Numbered from the stretch's first letter, positions 1 through 10,203 are shown. The stretch is 64,000 nucleotides of DNA from Mycolicibacter terrae (GCF_010727125.1 NZ_AP022564.1:3224001-3288000), one strand, 5' to 3'. Made by a program: numbers and translations. The notes: generated from the letters alone by a model not told the origin.

Positions 1-645
1 GGCCAGGCGGCCGCGGTCGCCCAGGCGTCGGCCGGCAGCACCCAGAGCGGGTTGTCTCAACTGGTTTCGGGCCTGCCCAACGCCGTGCAGACGCTCTCCT
101 CGCCGTTGAGCGCAGCGGCCGGCCCGGCCCAGGCCGGGGATTTTCTGTCGAATTTCATCAATTCCACGCAGAACCTCGGGATCTGGAACGCGATTCAGAC
201 CTACAGCACCTACGGGGTCACCGCCGGGTCGTGGCATCTGTTCGCCGGCATCGCCAGCGCCATCGCCATCGCCTCACCCGGCGTGGGCGCCGCCAGCAGC
301 CCGATCCTGGTGGATTCGGTCGACACCCCGGGCGGCGCGCCCGCCGCCGGCCCGGCGGCGGCCGGCCGGGCGCCGGTCCTGGCCAGCATGGCCCAAGCGG
401 CCCCGGTCGGTGGGCTGTCGGTGCCCTCGACCTGGCCGGGAGCGTTGCCGGCCGCGGCCGGCTCGGCACCGCTGATCACCTCCGAGTGGATTCCCGGTGC
501 CGTCGAGGAGGGCCAATCGGTGTCGGCGGTGCCGGCCGGGATGGGTGTCGCCGGGGCAGCCGCAGCGCGCGGCGGCCGCGGTTTCAGCGATCCACGCTAC
601 GGATTCAAACCCACCGTGATGGCGCGACCGGTCGCTGCTGGCTGA
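1..645 (+). CDS. PPE family protein, C-terminal part (5' end outside window)
   Basis: The frame is open from the first base, so the N-terminal PPE domain lies outside the window; 214 residues are visible. The visible part is Ala/Gly/Pro-rich, with an aromatic stretch around residues 60-85, and ends in PRYGFKPTVMARP. That ending is the C-terminal signature of the PPE-SVP subfamily of type VII-secreted mycobacterial proteins. It runs in the same direction as kdpD and ends 28 bases before it. In M. tuberculosis the DNA upstream of kdpD holds the divergent kdpFABC operon, so a PPE gene here marks a local difference. Family assignment is firm; substrate and partner are unknown. Confidence 0.85.
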   Translation, partial: GQAAAVAQASAGSTQSGLSQLVSGLPNAVQTLSSPLSAAAGPAQAGDFLSNFINSTQNLGIWNAIQTYSTYGVTAGSWHLFAGIASAIAIASPGVGAASSPILVDSVDTPGGAPAAGPAAAGRAPVLASMAQAAPVGGLSVPSTWPGALPAAAGSAPLITSEWIPGAVEEGQSVSAVPAGMGVAGAAAARGGRGFSDPRYGFKPTVMARPVAAG

Positions 646-673
646 GAGCGGCGGTTGCCGGGATGATGGTCGG

Positions 674-3196
674 GTGAGCGTCGTGAGACAGCGCCCCCCG
701 CGCGGAGAGCTGCGCATCTACCTGGGCGCCTCGCCCGGGGTGGGCAAGACCTACGCGATGCTCGGCGAAGCCCACCGCCGCGCCGAGCGCGGCACCGACG
801 TCGTCGCCGCCGCCGTCGAGACCCACGGCCGCAGCAAGACCGCGGAACTGCTGCGGGGCATCGAGACGGTCGGCGCCGCCGGCGGCGAACTCGACGTGGC
901 CGCGGTGCTGGCACGGCGCCCCGCGGTGGTCCTGGTCGACGATCTCGCGCACACCAACGCCGCGGGCAGCCGTAACCCCAAACGCTGGCAGGACGTCGAG
1001 GAGTTGCTCGACGCCGGCATCACGGTGATCTCCACCGTCAACGTGCAGCAGCTGGAGAGCCTCAGCGACGTCGTCACCAAGATCACCGGAACCGTCCAGC
1101 ACGACACCGTGCCCGACGCGGTCGTGCGCCAGGCGGCTCAGATCGAGCTCATCGACGTCGCCCCGGAGGCATTGCGCCGCAGGCTTTCCCATGGCAACGT
1201 TTATCCTCCGGAGAAGGTCGACGCCGCGCTGGCCAACTATTTCCGCGGCGAGACCCTCACCGCCCTGCGCGAATTGGCACTGCTGTGGCTGGCCGGGCAG
1301 GTCGACGCGGCGCTGACGAAATACCGTGCCGACAAGAAGATCACGCAGACCTGGGAGGCGCGGGAACGCATCGTCGCCGCGGTCACCGGCGGCCCGGAGT
1401 CCGAGACGCTGGTGCGCCGGGCCTCCCGGATCGCATCGAAGGCCGGTGGCGAACTGCTGGTGCTGCATGTGCTGGGGGGCGACGGGATCTCCGGGGCACC
1501 GGCCCCCCGGGTGGGCAAGATCCGCCAGCTGGCGATCAGCCTGGGGGCATCCCTGCACACCGTGATCGGCGACGACGTGCCGGGCGCCCTGCTGGAATTC
1601 GCCCGCGACGTCAACGCCACCCAACTGGTGATCGGCAGTTCGAGGCGGTCCCGCTGGGCGCGCATCCTCGACGAGGGTGTCGGTGCGGCGGTGGTCCAGC
1701 AATCCGGTGACATCGACGTGCACATCGTCACCGACGAGGACACCAAGCGGAGTCTCCGCGCCGTATCGATCTCCCCGCGGGAACGGCGGGCGGTGTCCTG
1801 GCTGGCCGCCGTCGCCGTCCCGTGTGTGATGTGCGCGATCGTGGTGGGCTGGCTGGACCGCTACCTCGACACCGGCCAGAGCGCGCTGTTCGTCGTCGGG
1901 GTGCTGCTGGTGGCCCTGCTCGGTGGTATCGCCCCGGCGGTGCTCTCGGCCCTGCTGTCCGGGGTCCTGATGAACTACTTCCTGCTCACCCCGCGCCGCG
2001 ACTTCACCATCGCCGAACACGACGCCGCGGTGACCGAGGTCGTGCTGCTGCTGGTGGCGGTCGCGGTGGCGGCCTTGGTCGACGGCGCCGCCAAACGGGC
2101 CCGGGAAGCCGGCCGAGCCTCCCGCGAAGCGGAGCTGATGACGCTGTTCGCCGGATCGGTGCTGCGCGGAGCGGACCTGGACACCCTGCTCGAGCGGGTT
2201 CGGGAGACCTACGCGCAGCGGGCCGTGAGCCTGGTCCGTGTCCCGGCCGGAACGCCGAAACCCGACATCGCCCGGCCCCCCAGTGTCGTGGCCTCGGTGG
2301 GCGAGCAGCCTTGCACCTCAGTGGATCTCGCCGACACCGCGATCGATGTCGGCGACGATGAGTTCTGGATGCTGATGGTCGGCCGACAACTGGCCTCGCG
2401 GGATCGACGGGTGCTGTCGGTGGTGGCCCGCCAAGCCGCCGGACTGGTCCGCCAGGAGGAACTGGCGGCCGAGGCCAGCCGGGCCGACGCGGTGATGCGC
2501 ACCGACGAACTGCGCCGCTCGCTGCTGTCGGCGGTCAGCCACGACCTGCGCACCCCGCTGGCGGCGGCCAAGGCGGCGGTATCGAGCCTGCGCGCCGACG
2601 ACGTCGCCTTCTCACCCGACGACACCGCTGAACTGCTGGCCACCGTCGAGGAGTCAGTCGACCAGCTCACCGACCTGGTGGGCAACCTGCTCGATTCCTC
2701 ACGACTGGCCGCCGGGGTGATCCGGCCCGCGCTGACCAAGGTGTATCTGGAAGAGGTGGCGCAGCGCGCACTGATCGGAATCGGCAAGCGCAACGTCTTC
2801 GGCCGCGGCAGTCTGGACCAGGTGAAGGTGGAGGTGGGTCCGACGGTGGCAATGGCCGACGCCGGCCTGCTGGAACGCGTGCTGGCCAACGTGATCGACA
2901 ACGCGCTGCGCTACGCCTCGGACAGCGTGGTGCGGGTGACGGCGGGCCGAGTCGGTGACCGGGTGCTGATCAACGTCGCCGACGAGGGCCGCGGACTGCC
3001 GCGCGGCGGCGAACTGCACGCCTTCGATCCGTTCCAGCGACTCGGCGACCGCGACAACACCAGCGGTGTGGGACTTGGGCTGTCGGTGGCGCGGGGTTTC
3101 GTGGAGGCGATGGGCGGCACCATCTCGGCGACGGAGACACCGGGCGGCGGGTTGACCATGGTGGTGGACCTGGCCGCACCGGCAGGAGAAAGCTGA
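674..3196 (+). CDS. kdpD: Sensor histidine kinase KdpD
   Basis: An 840-residue membrane kinase that senses potassium or turgor stress and phosphorylates KdpE. The GTG start gives the expected N-terminus. Domains in order: KdpD N-terminal domain with Walker A (GASPGVGKT, residues 18-26) and a VLVDDLAHTN segment near residue 95; universal-stress-like domain about 230-350; four-helix DUF4118 membrane region about 375-475; GAF-like region; HisKA with the phospho-acceptor His623 in AVSHDLRTPL; HATPase about 720-835 with DEGRGLP and GLGLSVARG motifs. The stop overlaps the kdpE start by one base (TGATG), so the two are translationally coupled. No kdpFABC gene is visible next to it. Confidence 0.97.
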   Translation: MSVVRQRPPRGELRIYLGASPGVGKTYAMLGEAHRRAERGTDVVAAAVETHGRSKTAELLRGIETVGAAGGELDVAAVLARRPAVVLVDDLAHTNAAGSRNPKRWQDVEELLDAGITVISTVNVQQLESLSDVVTKITGTVQHDTVPDAVVRQAAQIELIDVAPEALRRRLSHGNVYPPEKVDAALANYFRGETLTALRELALLWLAGQVDAALTKYRADKKITQTWEARERIVAAVTGGPESETLVRRASRIASKAGGELLVLHVLGGDGISGAPAPRVGKIRQLAISLGASLHTVIGDDVPGALLEFARDVNATQLVIGSSRRSRWARILDEGVGAAVVQQSGDIDVHIVTDEDTKRSLRAVSISPRERRAVSWLAAVAVPCVMCAIVVGWLDRYLDTGQSALFVVGVLLVALLGGIAPAVLSALLSGVLMNYFLLTPRRDFTIAEHDAAVTEVVLLLVAVAVAALVDGAAKRAREAGRASREAELMTLFAGSVLRGADLDTLLERVRETYAQRAVSLVRVPAGTPKPDIARPPSVVASVGEQPCTSVDLADTAIDVGDDEFWMLMVGRQLASRDRRVLSVVARQAAGLVRQEELAAEASRADAVMRTDELRRSLLSAVSHDLRTPLAAAKAAVSSLRADDVAFSPDDTAELLATVEESVDQLTDLVGNLLDSSRLAAGVIRPALTKVYLEEVAQRALIGIGKRNVFGRGSLDQVKVEVGPTVAMADAGLLERVLANVIDNALRYASDSVVRVTAGRVGDRVLINVADEGRGLPRGGELHAFDPFQRLGDRDNTSGVGLGLSVARGFVEAMGGTISATETPGGGLTMVVDLAAPAGES

Positions 3197-3879
3197 TGAA
3201 CACCCGCGTCCTGGTAGTCGACGACGAGCCGCAGATCCTGCGGGCGCTGAAGATCAACCTGTCGGTGCGCGGCTACGAGGTCGTCACCGCGGCGACCGGC
3301 GCCGGCGCGCTGCGAGCCGCCGCCGAACAGCGCCCCGACGTGGTGATCCTCGACCTGGGACTTCCCGACATCTCCGGCATCGAGGTGCTGGCCGGGCTGC
3401 GCGGCTGGCTGACGGTGCCGGTGATCGTGCTGTCTGCCCGCACCGACTCCGCCGACAAGGTCGAGGCCCTCGACGCCGGGGCCGATGACTACGTGACCAA
3501 ACCGTTCGGGATGGACGAGTTCCTGGCCCGGCTGCGGGCCGCCGCGCGCCGCAACGCCGCGACCGCCGAAATCGACCAGCCGATAGTCGAGACCGCGTCG
3601 TTCACCGTCGATCTTTCCGCCAAGAAGGTCACCAAGAACGCCTGCGAGGTGCACCTGACCCCCACCGAGTGGGGCATGTTGGAGATGCTGGTGCGCAACC
3701 GCGGCAAGCTGGTCGGCCGTGATGAACTGCTCACCCAGGTGTGGGGACCGGCCTACGCCAAGGAAACCCAGTACCTGCGGGTTTACCTGGCGCAGTTGCG
3801 CCGCAAACTCGAAGATGATCCCTCGAATCCCAAGCATCTGCTGACCGAAGCAGGCATGGGTTACCGCTTCGAGGTTTGA
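3196..3879 (+). CDS. kdpE: Response regulator KdpE
   Basis: OmpR/PhoB-type regulator of 227 residues, the partner of KdpD, which normally activates the high-affinity potassium ATPase operon kdpFABC. Receiver domain residues 1-115: acidic pair Asp9-Asp10, phospho-acceptor Asp53 (ILDLGLPD) and Lys102 (VTKPFG). A winged-helix DNA-binding domain follows at about 130-225 (LTPTEWGMLEMLV, then LRVYLAQLRRKLE). The start overlaps the last base of kdpD. The next gene begins about 50 bases downstream with its own strong ribosome site, so kdpDE looks like a two-gene unit. Confidence 0.97.
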   Translation: MNTRVLVVDDEPQILRALKINLSVRGYEVVTAATGAGALRAAAEQRPDVVILDLGLPDISGIEVLAGLRGWLTVPVIVLSARTDSADKVEALDAGADDYVTKPFGMDEFLARLRAAARRNAATAEIDQPIVETASFTVDLSAKKVTKNACEVHLTPTEWGMLEMLVRNRGKLVGRDELLTQVWGPAYAKETQYLRVYLAQLRRKLEDDPSNPKHLLTEAGMGYRFEV

Positions 3880-3930
3880 AAACCGCCCATGCGGATATTT
3901 CTTGGGAGACCTAGCGGAAGGAGATTTACC

Positions 3931-4395
3931 GTGATGTTCTCCCAGATCGCCAAGAAGACGGCGGTGACAGCGGTCGGCCTCGCGACAGCAGGAATGCTGG
4001 CGGCTGCACCGGCTTCTGCGGACCCAACAGTGGTCGGGTTCGGTGAAACACAGGAGATCCAAAGTCAAGGCGGAGCCATCGACTACACCGTCAAGAACCT
4101 GCAACCCAGCGGTCACAACGACGGAATCTGGTACTCCGACGTGACTGCCGAGGCGGTAAACGGTTCCCCTATCCCGAACATCGCCGATTTCAATGCCCGT
4201 GCCGTCAACAGTTCGACATACGCGGTCATGAAGGGCAACGAGGTCGACGGCCTGCCCAACGGGCCGATCGCCCAGGGCAGCCAGACCAGCGGGCGGGTCT
4301 ACTTCGACGTCAAGAACGGCACCGCGCCGGACAGCGTCGTCTACCGGGACGCCGGCGGCCACGACAAGGTCGTCTGGAAGCAGGGACAGAGCTAA
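3931..4395 (+). CDS. MPT63-like secreted protein (DUF1942)
   Basis: Small exported protein. I chose GTG 3931 (ATG 3934 is equally possible) because AAGGAG at 3918-3923 sits seven bases upstream; an in-frame ATG at 3889 would put a charged extension before the signal peptide. Residues 1 to about 30 are a classical signal peptide ending in PASA-DP. The mature part (DYTVKNLQPSG, ADFNARAV, GRVYFDVKNG, VVWKQ) matches the layout of the immunoglobulin-like MPT63/MPB63 family: DFNAR, a PxGxxAQG-type turn and VYFDV near the end. The biochemical role of this family is unknown. It is convergent with ppx, with only six bases between the stops. Confidence 0.85.
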   Translation: MMFSQIAKKTAVTAVGLATAGMLAAAPASADPTVVGFGETQEIQSQGGAIDYTVKNLQPSGHNDGIWYSDVTAEAVNGSPIPNIADFNARAVNSSTYAVMKGNEVDGLPNGPIAQGSQTSGRVYFDVKNGTAPDSVVYRDAGGHDKVVWKQGQS

Positions 4396-4401
4396 GCCCG
4401 G

Positions 4402-5355
4402 CTAGTCGAAGTCGGTGAGCGACAGCGTGATTCCGTCCAGGATGTCGTGTTCGCTCACCACCAGTTCGTCGATGCCGGCGTGTTCGGCCAAGGACTGCGC
4501 GAGTTCCTGCACCACGATCGCCCCGCCGCCGATGACGTCGGCGCGCCCGGGGTGCATGGGTCCCAGCGCGGCGCGCTGCTCACGGGTCATGCCGATCAAC
4601 TGATCGCAGACCGCCCTCAGGTCGCTGAAGCCGACCCGAGACAGGTGAATGACCCCTGCGTCGTACTCGATCAGGTGGTGGGCCAGCGCGGAGAGCGTCG
4701 TCATGGTGCCCGCCACACCCACCCAGGTCCGGGCATGGCGCACCGGCACCGCCCGCAGCGCCTCCCCCAGCAGTTCGCGGGTGACGCCGCGGGCCGTGGC
4801 CACCTCGTCGACGGTCGGCGGGTCGGAATGCAGGCAACGTTCGGTCAGGCGGACGCAGCCGATGTCCGCCGAGTAGCTCGCCGACACCCCACCGACCGGG
4901 TCGCCCAACACCACTTCGGTCGAGCCGCCACCGAGATCGACGACGACGAACGGTCCCGCGGCGCTGTCCAATTCGCCTACTGCGCCACGGAAAGACAGTT
5001 CCGCCTCCTGGTGACCGGTGATCACCTCGGCCACCGCGCCGGGAACGGCAGCACCCAACACCTGCGCCGTCATGGCGAAGAACTCGTCTCGGTTGGCGGC
5101 ATCGCGGGTGGCCGAGGTCGCCACCATTCGCACTCGGGAAACACCCTGTGCCACCAGCAAGTCGGCGTAGTCGGCCAGCGCCGCTCGGGTGCGCGCCAGC
5201 GCCTCGGGGGCGAACCGTCCGGTCGCGTCGACGCCTTCGCCCAACCGGACGATGCGCATCTCCCGATGGATATCGCGCAACCGGCCGTCGGCCGGCTCAG
5301 CGATCAACAGGCGAATCGAATTGGTGCCGCAATCGATTCCGGCAACACGAGTCAT
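4402..5355 (-). CDS. Ppx/GppA phosphatase family protein
   Basis: Exopolyphosphatase or guanosine-pentaphosphate phosphatase of the ASKHA fold, 317 residues, close to the roughly 319 of the M. tuberculosis Rv1026 protein. Start ATG 5355 gives MTRVAGIDCGTNSIRLL, the conserved phosphate-1 motif; upstream in-frame codons would add unrelated sequence. DLGGGSTEVVLG is the phosphate-2 loop, GVAGTMTTLSAL the adenosine-type motif, and GGAIVVQELA follows near the end. The start overlaps the stop of the DUF501 gene by four bases (ATGA). It is the last gene of the lpqU-eno-ftsB-DUF501-ppx run. Confidence 0.93.
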   Translation of the reverse strand: MTRVAGIDCGTNSIRLLIAEPADGRLRDIHREMRIVRLGEGVDATGRFAPEALARTRAALADYADLLVAQGVSRVRMVATSATRDAANRDEFFAMTAQVLGAAVPGAVAEVITGHQEAELSFRGAVGELDSAAGPFVVVDLGGGSTEVVLGDPVGGVSASYSADIGCVRLTERCLHSDPPTVDEVATARGVTRELLGEALRAVPVRHARTWVGVAGTMTTLSALAHHLIEYDAGVIHLSRVGFSDLRAVCDQLIGMTREQRAALGPMHPGRADVIGGGAIVVQELAQSLAEHAGIDELVVSEHDILDGITLSLTDFD

Positions 5356-5843
5356 GACCACTCCTCCGGCACCAGGATCCCGGCCATCGCCGGCTCGACG
5401 GCCAGGATCGCCAACGCCTCGTCGCCGAACGGGTTGACCCCGCGGCCCTTGGCCAGTGCATGGGCGATCAGCACATGCAGGCATTTCACCCGGTCGGGCA
5501 TCCCGCCGCCGGAAAACGTGGTGCCCAGCGGCTCGATCGCATCCCGTTCGGCGAGAAAGGACTCGTGCGCGGCCCGGTAGCGGGCGGCGAGTTCGGGGTC
5601 GTGCTGCAACCGGTCGGTCATCTCGGCCATCAGCCCCGAGGACTCCAGCCGGCTGGCCGCGGCGGTCAGCACCGGGTGGGTCAGGTAGTACAGCGTCGGA
5701 AACGGTGTTCCGTCAGGCAGTTTCGGCGTCGTCTTCACCACGGCGGGCTCACCGTTGGGGCACCGGTAGGAGATCTCCAGGACGCCGCGGGGCTCTCGGC
5801 CCAGCTGCCGGCCCACCACGTCCAGGTCGGCAGGATCAACCAC
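5352..5843 (-). CDS. DUF501 domain protein
   Basis: A 163-residue conserved actinobacterial protein, the counterpart of Rv1025, of unknown function. The visible block DLDVVGRQLGREPRGVLEI followed by YRCPNGEPAVVKTTPKLPDG and FPTLYYLTHP is the characteristic start of the family. Start GTG 5843 is chosen because it begins right before that block and overlaps the ftsB stop by eight bases; longer frames would run backwards through ftsB. FHVLIAHALAKGRGVNP-like sequence near the C-terminus is also conserved. It is sandwiched between ftsB and ppx with overlapping ends, indicating coupled translation. Confidence 0.88.
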   Translation of the reverse strand: MVDPADLDVVGRQLGREPRGVLEISYRCPNGEPAVVKTTPKLPDGTPFPTLYYLTHPVLTAAASRLESSGLMAEMTDRLQHDPELAARYRAAHESFLAERDAIEPLGTTFSGGGMPDRVKCLHVLIAHALAKGRGVNPFGDEALAILAVEPAMAGILVPEEWS

Positions 5844-6495
5844 CGGGCACAGCCGGGGTGGCAGGGCCGGGAGGCGGCGGCGCAGGCAGTCCCGGCGGCA
5901 CTGCCGGGGCGGGCGGTGGATGCGGAGCGTCGGCGATGGTGTGCCACAGCGCGGTGTACCAGGGGTCACCGCTGGGGCCGATCTCCCCCGGCTCGGCCCC
6001 CGGTTCGCCAGGCTGCTCGGGTATCGCGGGCAGCTGCACCTGGTACGGAATCTCGCCGGGCATGACGAAGCCGAGCCGCTCGCGCGCCTGCGCCCGGATA
6101 TGCGCCGGATCGTCCATGTTCGCCTTCTGCTGCTGCAGGTCGCCGATCTGGCGGTGCAGCGTGGTCTCCAGCTGGGACTGCTGCTTCATCTCCGCGTGCT
6201 GGGCGAAGAACGTGCGGACCGGCCCGGCGAGGGTCAAGGTCAGCACGCACATCACCGCCGCCAGGATGACCGCACGCCGCGCGGTGAAACCGACCCGCAG
6301 CTCCGCCCGCTGCTCCGCTGCCGCCGAGGCGGACCGCTTGACCGGCTGGGCCGGCGATTCCGGCGCGCTGCGCGAGGTGCCAGGGGCGCGGCGAACCACC
6401 GGTGAGCTGCGGGGGCGGGCGCGTCCGGTCTCACCAGCCCGACCCGGCCGCGACGTCGCAGCACGCCGTTTTTCGGGCCGTTTCGGATCGGACAT
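5836..6495 (-). CDS. ftsB: Septum formation initiator / divisome protein FtsB
   Basis: Bitopic division protein of 219 residues (Rv1024 counterpart), thought to link FtsQ and FtsL in the divisome. Layout: a basic, proline- and serine-rich cytoplasmic tail (1-70), one transmembrane helix (about 75-92), a short extracytoplasmic coiled coil rich in Gln (about 95-128), the conserved IRAQARERLGFVMPGE block (133-148), and a Pro/Gly/Glu-rich tail. The long cytoplasmic tail is typical of mycobacteria. It lies 18 bases after eno and its stop overlaps the next gene. Confidence 0.92.
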   Translation of the reverse strand: MSDPKRPEKRRAATSRPGRAGETGRARPRSSPVVRRAPGTSRSAPESPAQPVKRSASAAAEQRAELRVGFTARRAVILAAVMCVLTLTLAGPVRTFFAQHAEMKQQSQLETTLHRQIGDLQQQKANMDDPAHIRAQARERLGFVMPGEIPYQVQLPAIPEQPGEPGAEPGEIGPSGDPWYTALWHTIADAPHPPPAPAVPPGLPAPPPPGPATPAVPGG

Positions 6496-6513
6496 GGCAG
6501 CGGCCCTGACGGG

Positions 6514-7839
<1,326 letters not shown>

Positions 7840-7891
7840 TTAGCCTATTGGGAGCCTAACGGTGGTCTCGGCCACCCACCTCAGACACACC

Positions 7892-8698
7892 TCACAAGGG
7901 GCGTCCGGCCGCATACGCGGCGGCCCAGTCCCGGACCGCGCGGGCGTAGATCTCCGATTCGTTATAGGCCATCAGTGCCGTCATCCAGCCCTTGGCCGTG
8001 GCGAGATCCTTTCCGCGCCAGCACAGGTAGCCGGCCGCCGACAGCGCGGCGTCGTCGATGTTGTCCGGGCTGACGATGCCGTCGTTGTTGGCGTCGACGC
8101 CATAGAGGCGCCAGGTCTCCGGGATGAACTGCATCGGGCCCATCGCCCGGACCACCCCGTCCTCGTCGGCCAGATCCGGCTGCAGATTCTCGACGATGTG
8201 CAGCGTGCCGCCGGAGCCGTCGAGCCGCACGCCCCGGATCTTGGGCCGCACATCGCCGTTGCGCGCCACCGTGGCGTGGTTGTAGCGGCCGTGGTGACTC
8301 TCGATCTGGCCGATAGCGGCCAGCGTGGTCCAGCCGAGGTGGCAGTTGGGGTTCTCCACCTCGGCGACCCGGGCGGCGTAGGCGTAGGCCTCCAGCGCGG
8401 TGACCGGGATGTCGAGTATCGCGGCCCGCGCGGCGGCCCAGTGGTAGAGCTGGTCGGCCGGACGGCCCGCCACCAGCTCGGTGTTCACCGGCGGGACCGG
8501 GTCCCCGGGCGGCGGCGGCACGCCCTGCGGGATCGGGTTACCGAGCTGGCCGCTGCAACTGGACGCCAGCAACACTGCCGTCGCCGCCACGACGGCGGTC
8601 GTCCGCAGCCAACGATGCGCCGACACCGCTCTCCCCAACCTCGAAACACCGATTCGTGTCCATCGTTCCATGACGGCTGCGCCACTGACGGGCTTCAC
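7892..8698 (-). CDS. lpqU: Lytic transglycosylase-type lipoprotein (LpqU-like)
   Basis: Cell-wall hydrolase of 268 residues. An N-terminal basic segment and hydrophobic helix end in LLASSC, a somewhat atypical lipobox (Ala at -3), so membrane anchoring is likely rather than certain. The rest is an SLT-2/MltB-like domain: AAIGQIESHHGRYN contains the catalytic glutamate, followed by GPMQFIPETWRLYGVDANNDG and an aromatic ARAVRDWAAAYA tail. It directly precedes eno as Rv1022 does. Upstream of it begins the accessory block; the nearest mazG is about 24 kb away instead of adjacent. Confidence 0.92.
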   Translation of the reverse strand: MKPVSGAAVMERWTRIGVSRLGRAVSAHRWLRTTAVVAATAVLLASSCSGQLGNPIPQGVPPPPGDPVPPVNTELVAGRPADQLYHWAAARAAILDIPVTALEAYAYAARVAEVENPNCHLGWTTLAAIGQIESHHGRYNHATVARNGDVRPKIRGVRLDGSGGTLHIVENLQPDLADEDGVVRAMGPMQFIPETWRLYGVDANNDGIVSPDNIDDAALSAAGYLCWRGKDLATAKGWMTALMAYNESEIYARAVRDWAAAYAAGRPL

Positions 8699-8770
8699 CG
8701 GCCCGGGTCACCCGGCCCAGCCGCGAAAAAGTCCGGCTTGCCAGCGCGAATTGCCGAGTCTATGAGCCGG

Positions 8771-9340
8771 CTAACCGGTCAGCTCGTCGCGATCCGGATC
8801 TGCCAGCAGTGCGTCGCGAGCGCGGGCGACCCGGGAGCGGATGGTGCCCACCGGGCAGCCGCACACCGCGGCGGCGTCCTGGTAGGACAGCCCGAACAGC
8901 TGGGTCAACAGCAGTGCCTCGCGCTGGTCGGCGGAGAGGCCGGCGATCAGGGTGGTCACTTCGACGACGTCCTCGAAACCACGGCTGGGCCGGGTGCGGC
9001 CGAGCAGCAGCTCGGGGTCGGCGCCGGGGGCGGTGCGCGGACGTGACCGCAGGTAGCGGATGTGGTCGGCGACCACCCGGCGGGCGATGGCCAACAGCCA
9101 GGTCCGTGCGCTGGACCGTCCGGAGAACCGCGGGATCGCACCGATCGCCCGCAAGAAGGTCTCCTGCGTCAGGTCGTCGGCACTGACACCGTCGAACAGA
9201 TACGCCACGAACCGCCAGACATCGCGCTGGGTGGCCTTGATGAACGCCTCCAGAGCCCGGGCGTCCCCGTCGGCGGCGGCAAGGGCCAGTGCGGTGACAA
9301 CGTCGTCAGCGTCGCTGTGACCCCGGTCAGCTCCCGCCAT
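8771..9340 (-). CDS. sigC: ECF sigma factor SigC
   Basis: Extracytoplasmic-function sigma factor, 189 residues. Region 2 (about 25-97: [35 protein letters not shown]) and region 4 (about 125-180: [44 protein letters not shown]) match M. tuberculosis SigC as I remember it almost throughout. ATG 9340 is favoured by AAGGTGGG upstream and by the expected protein length. The reading frame does not close upstream: it continues without a stop into the membrane zinc-finger protein at 9341-10153, so this is either an internal start or the C-terminal half of a fusion. In M. tuberculosis SigC controls copper-related genes and has no adjacent anti-sigma gene. Confidence 0.93.
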   Translation of the reverse strand: MAGADRGHSDADDVVTALALAAADGDARALEAFIKATQRDVWRFVAYLFDGVSADDLTQETFLRAIGAIPRFSGRSSARTWLLAIARRVVADHIRYLRSRPRTAPGADPELLLGRTRPSRGFEDVVEVTTLIAGLSADQREALLLTQLFGLSYQDAAAVCGCPVGTIRSRVARARDALLADPDRDELTG

Positions 9341-10153
9341 GAACACCCACCTTAGACCCGGCGTTCCGACGCCTCTACGACGCATGGTCGTAGGGGTGTC
9401 CGAACGGTTCACCGACCGCAGATGGCGGCCCCGCCTGCCGAAACCGCGGCGGCCGGGCTCCGCCGGCGCCACGGCGTCGTCGACGTCGTGGGCGCCCTCA
9501 CGCGAGCCGCCGCCGCCGACCCGTTGACGCGCGACCAGCAAAGCGAACACCAAACCGATCAGGACCGGCAGATGACTGGCGATCCGCGCGGCCGTCACTT
9601 GGCCGTGGTAGGCATCGATGGCTACGTATCCGGCGAGGGCCAGGGCGAACACCCCGGCAATCGCGGCGACACCCGCCGCCACGCCGGGCCAGATGCCGGC
9701 CGCGATCATCGCCCCGCCCAGCGCCAACAGCCATGCGGTGGACTCATGCAGCAAATGGGCCCCGCTCGCCGCTCCGTGGCTGTGCGCCGACACCATGCCG
9801 AAGTCGACCCCGACGATCTGCGCCAGCGCCATGGCCACCTGAAGCACCCCGACCGCGATCAGCGCCAGTCGCCGGTAACCCCAGGCCGACCAGCGACGGC
9901 CGGAGGTGATCCCGCCGGTGACCGACGTCACCCCGGCGGCCGCCAGAATCTGTGCGGCCAGGTCAGGGACGTTGCCGGAGTCGCCGTCGCTGTCGATCGC
10001 GGCCAGCCGACGGGCCTGCGCAGCGGCGCCGACCAGCCAGCGCCGGCAGCTGCGGCATGATGCCAGATGCGCGTCGACCTGCTGCGCGGGCAACTGTTGC
10101 TGCTCACCGTCGAGCAGCGCCGACAGGGTTTCGCGCACCACCTCGCACCGCAT
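9341..10153 (-). CDS. Zinc-finger multi-helix membrane protein, probable anti-sigma factor, in frame with sigC
   Basis: Start ATG 10153 gives [17 protein letters not shown]. His29-x3-Cys33-x2-Cys36 forms the zinc-associated anti-sigma (ZAS/zf-HC2) motif. A membrane part follows with four or five hydrophobic helices separated by a His-rich loop ([16 protein letters not shown]) and another HG-containing loop, which suggests metal sensing. After the last helix comes about 50 residues of Arg/Gly-rich sequence that looks non-structural. No stop codon is present before SigC, so the end given (9341) is the base before the sigC start, not a real terminus. Anti-sigma function is inferred from motif and position; the order (anti-sigma first) is unusual. 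Confidence 0.7.
9372..9396. promoter_or_regulatory. Inverted repeat upstream of sigC (candidate operator)
   Basis: Ten-base arms CCTCTACGAC and GTCGTAGGGG with spacer GCATG; nine of ten arm positions are complementary and the inner seven perfectly so. It is centred about 44 bases before the sigC ATG and overlaps a possible -10 element. Because it lies inside the continuous open frame, it argues that this stretch also acts as a regulatory region. The binding protein is unknown. Confidence 0.5.
9386..9410 (-). promoter_or_regulatory. Possible ECF-type promoter for sigC
   Basis: On the minus strand GAACC (9406-9410) is followed after 15 bases by CGACC (9386-9390), leaving a leader of about 45 bases to the sigC ATG. 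The same pair, GAACC and CGACC with 16 bases between, precedes the divergent PPE gene. The shared elements would fit autoregulation, but the -10 differs from the usual ECF CGTC and the spacing is one base shorter. Confidence 0.3.
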
Positions 10154-10203
10154 GCCGCCATCGTCGCCTATTCGGCGGCCTTTCACAAAGGTCACCCGGC
10201 GCG

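Noticed and set aside
7862..9046. Long plus-strand frame over lpqU and sigC
   Set aside because: Antisense to conserved genes, with shadow composition and no ribosome site.
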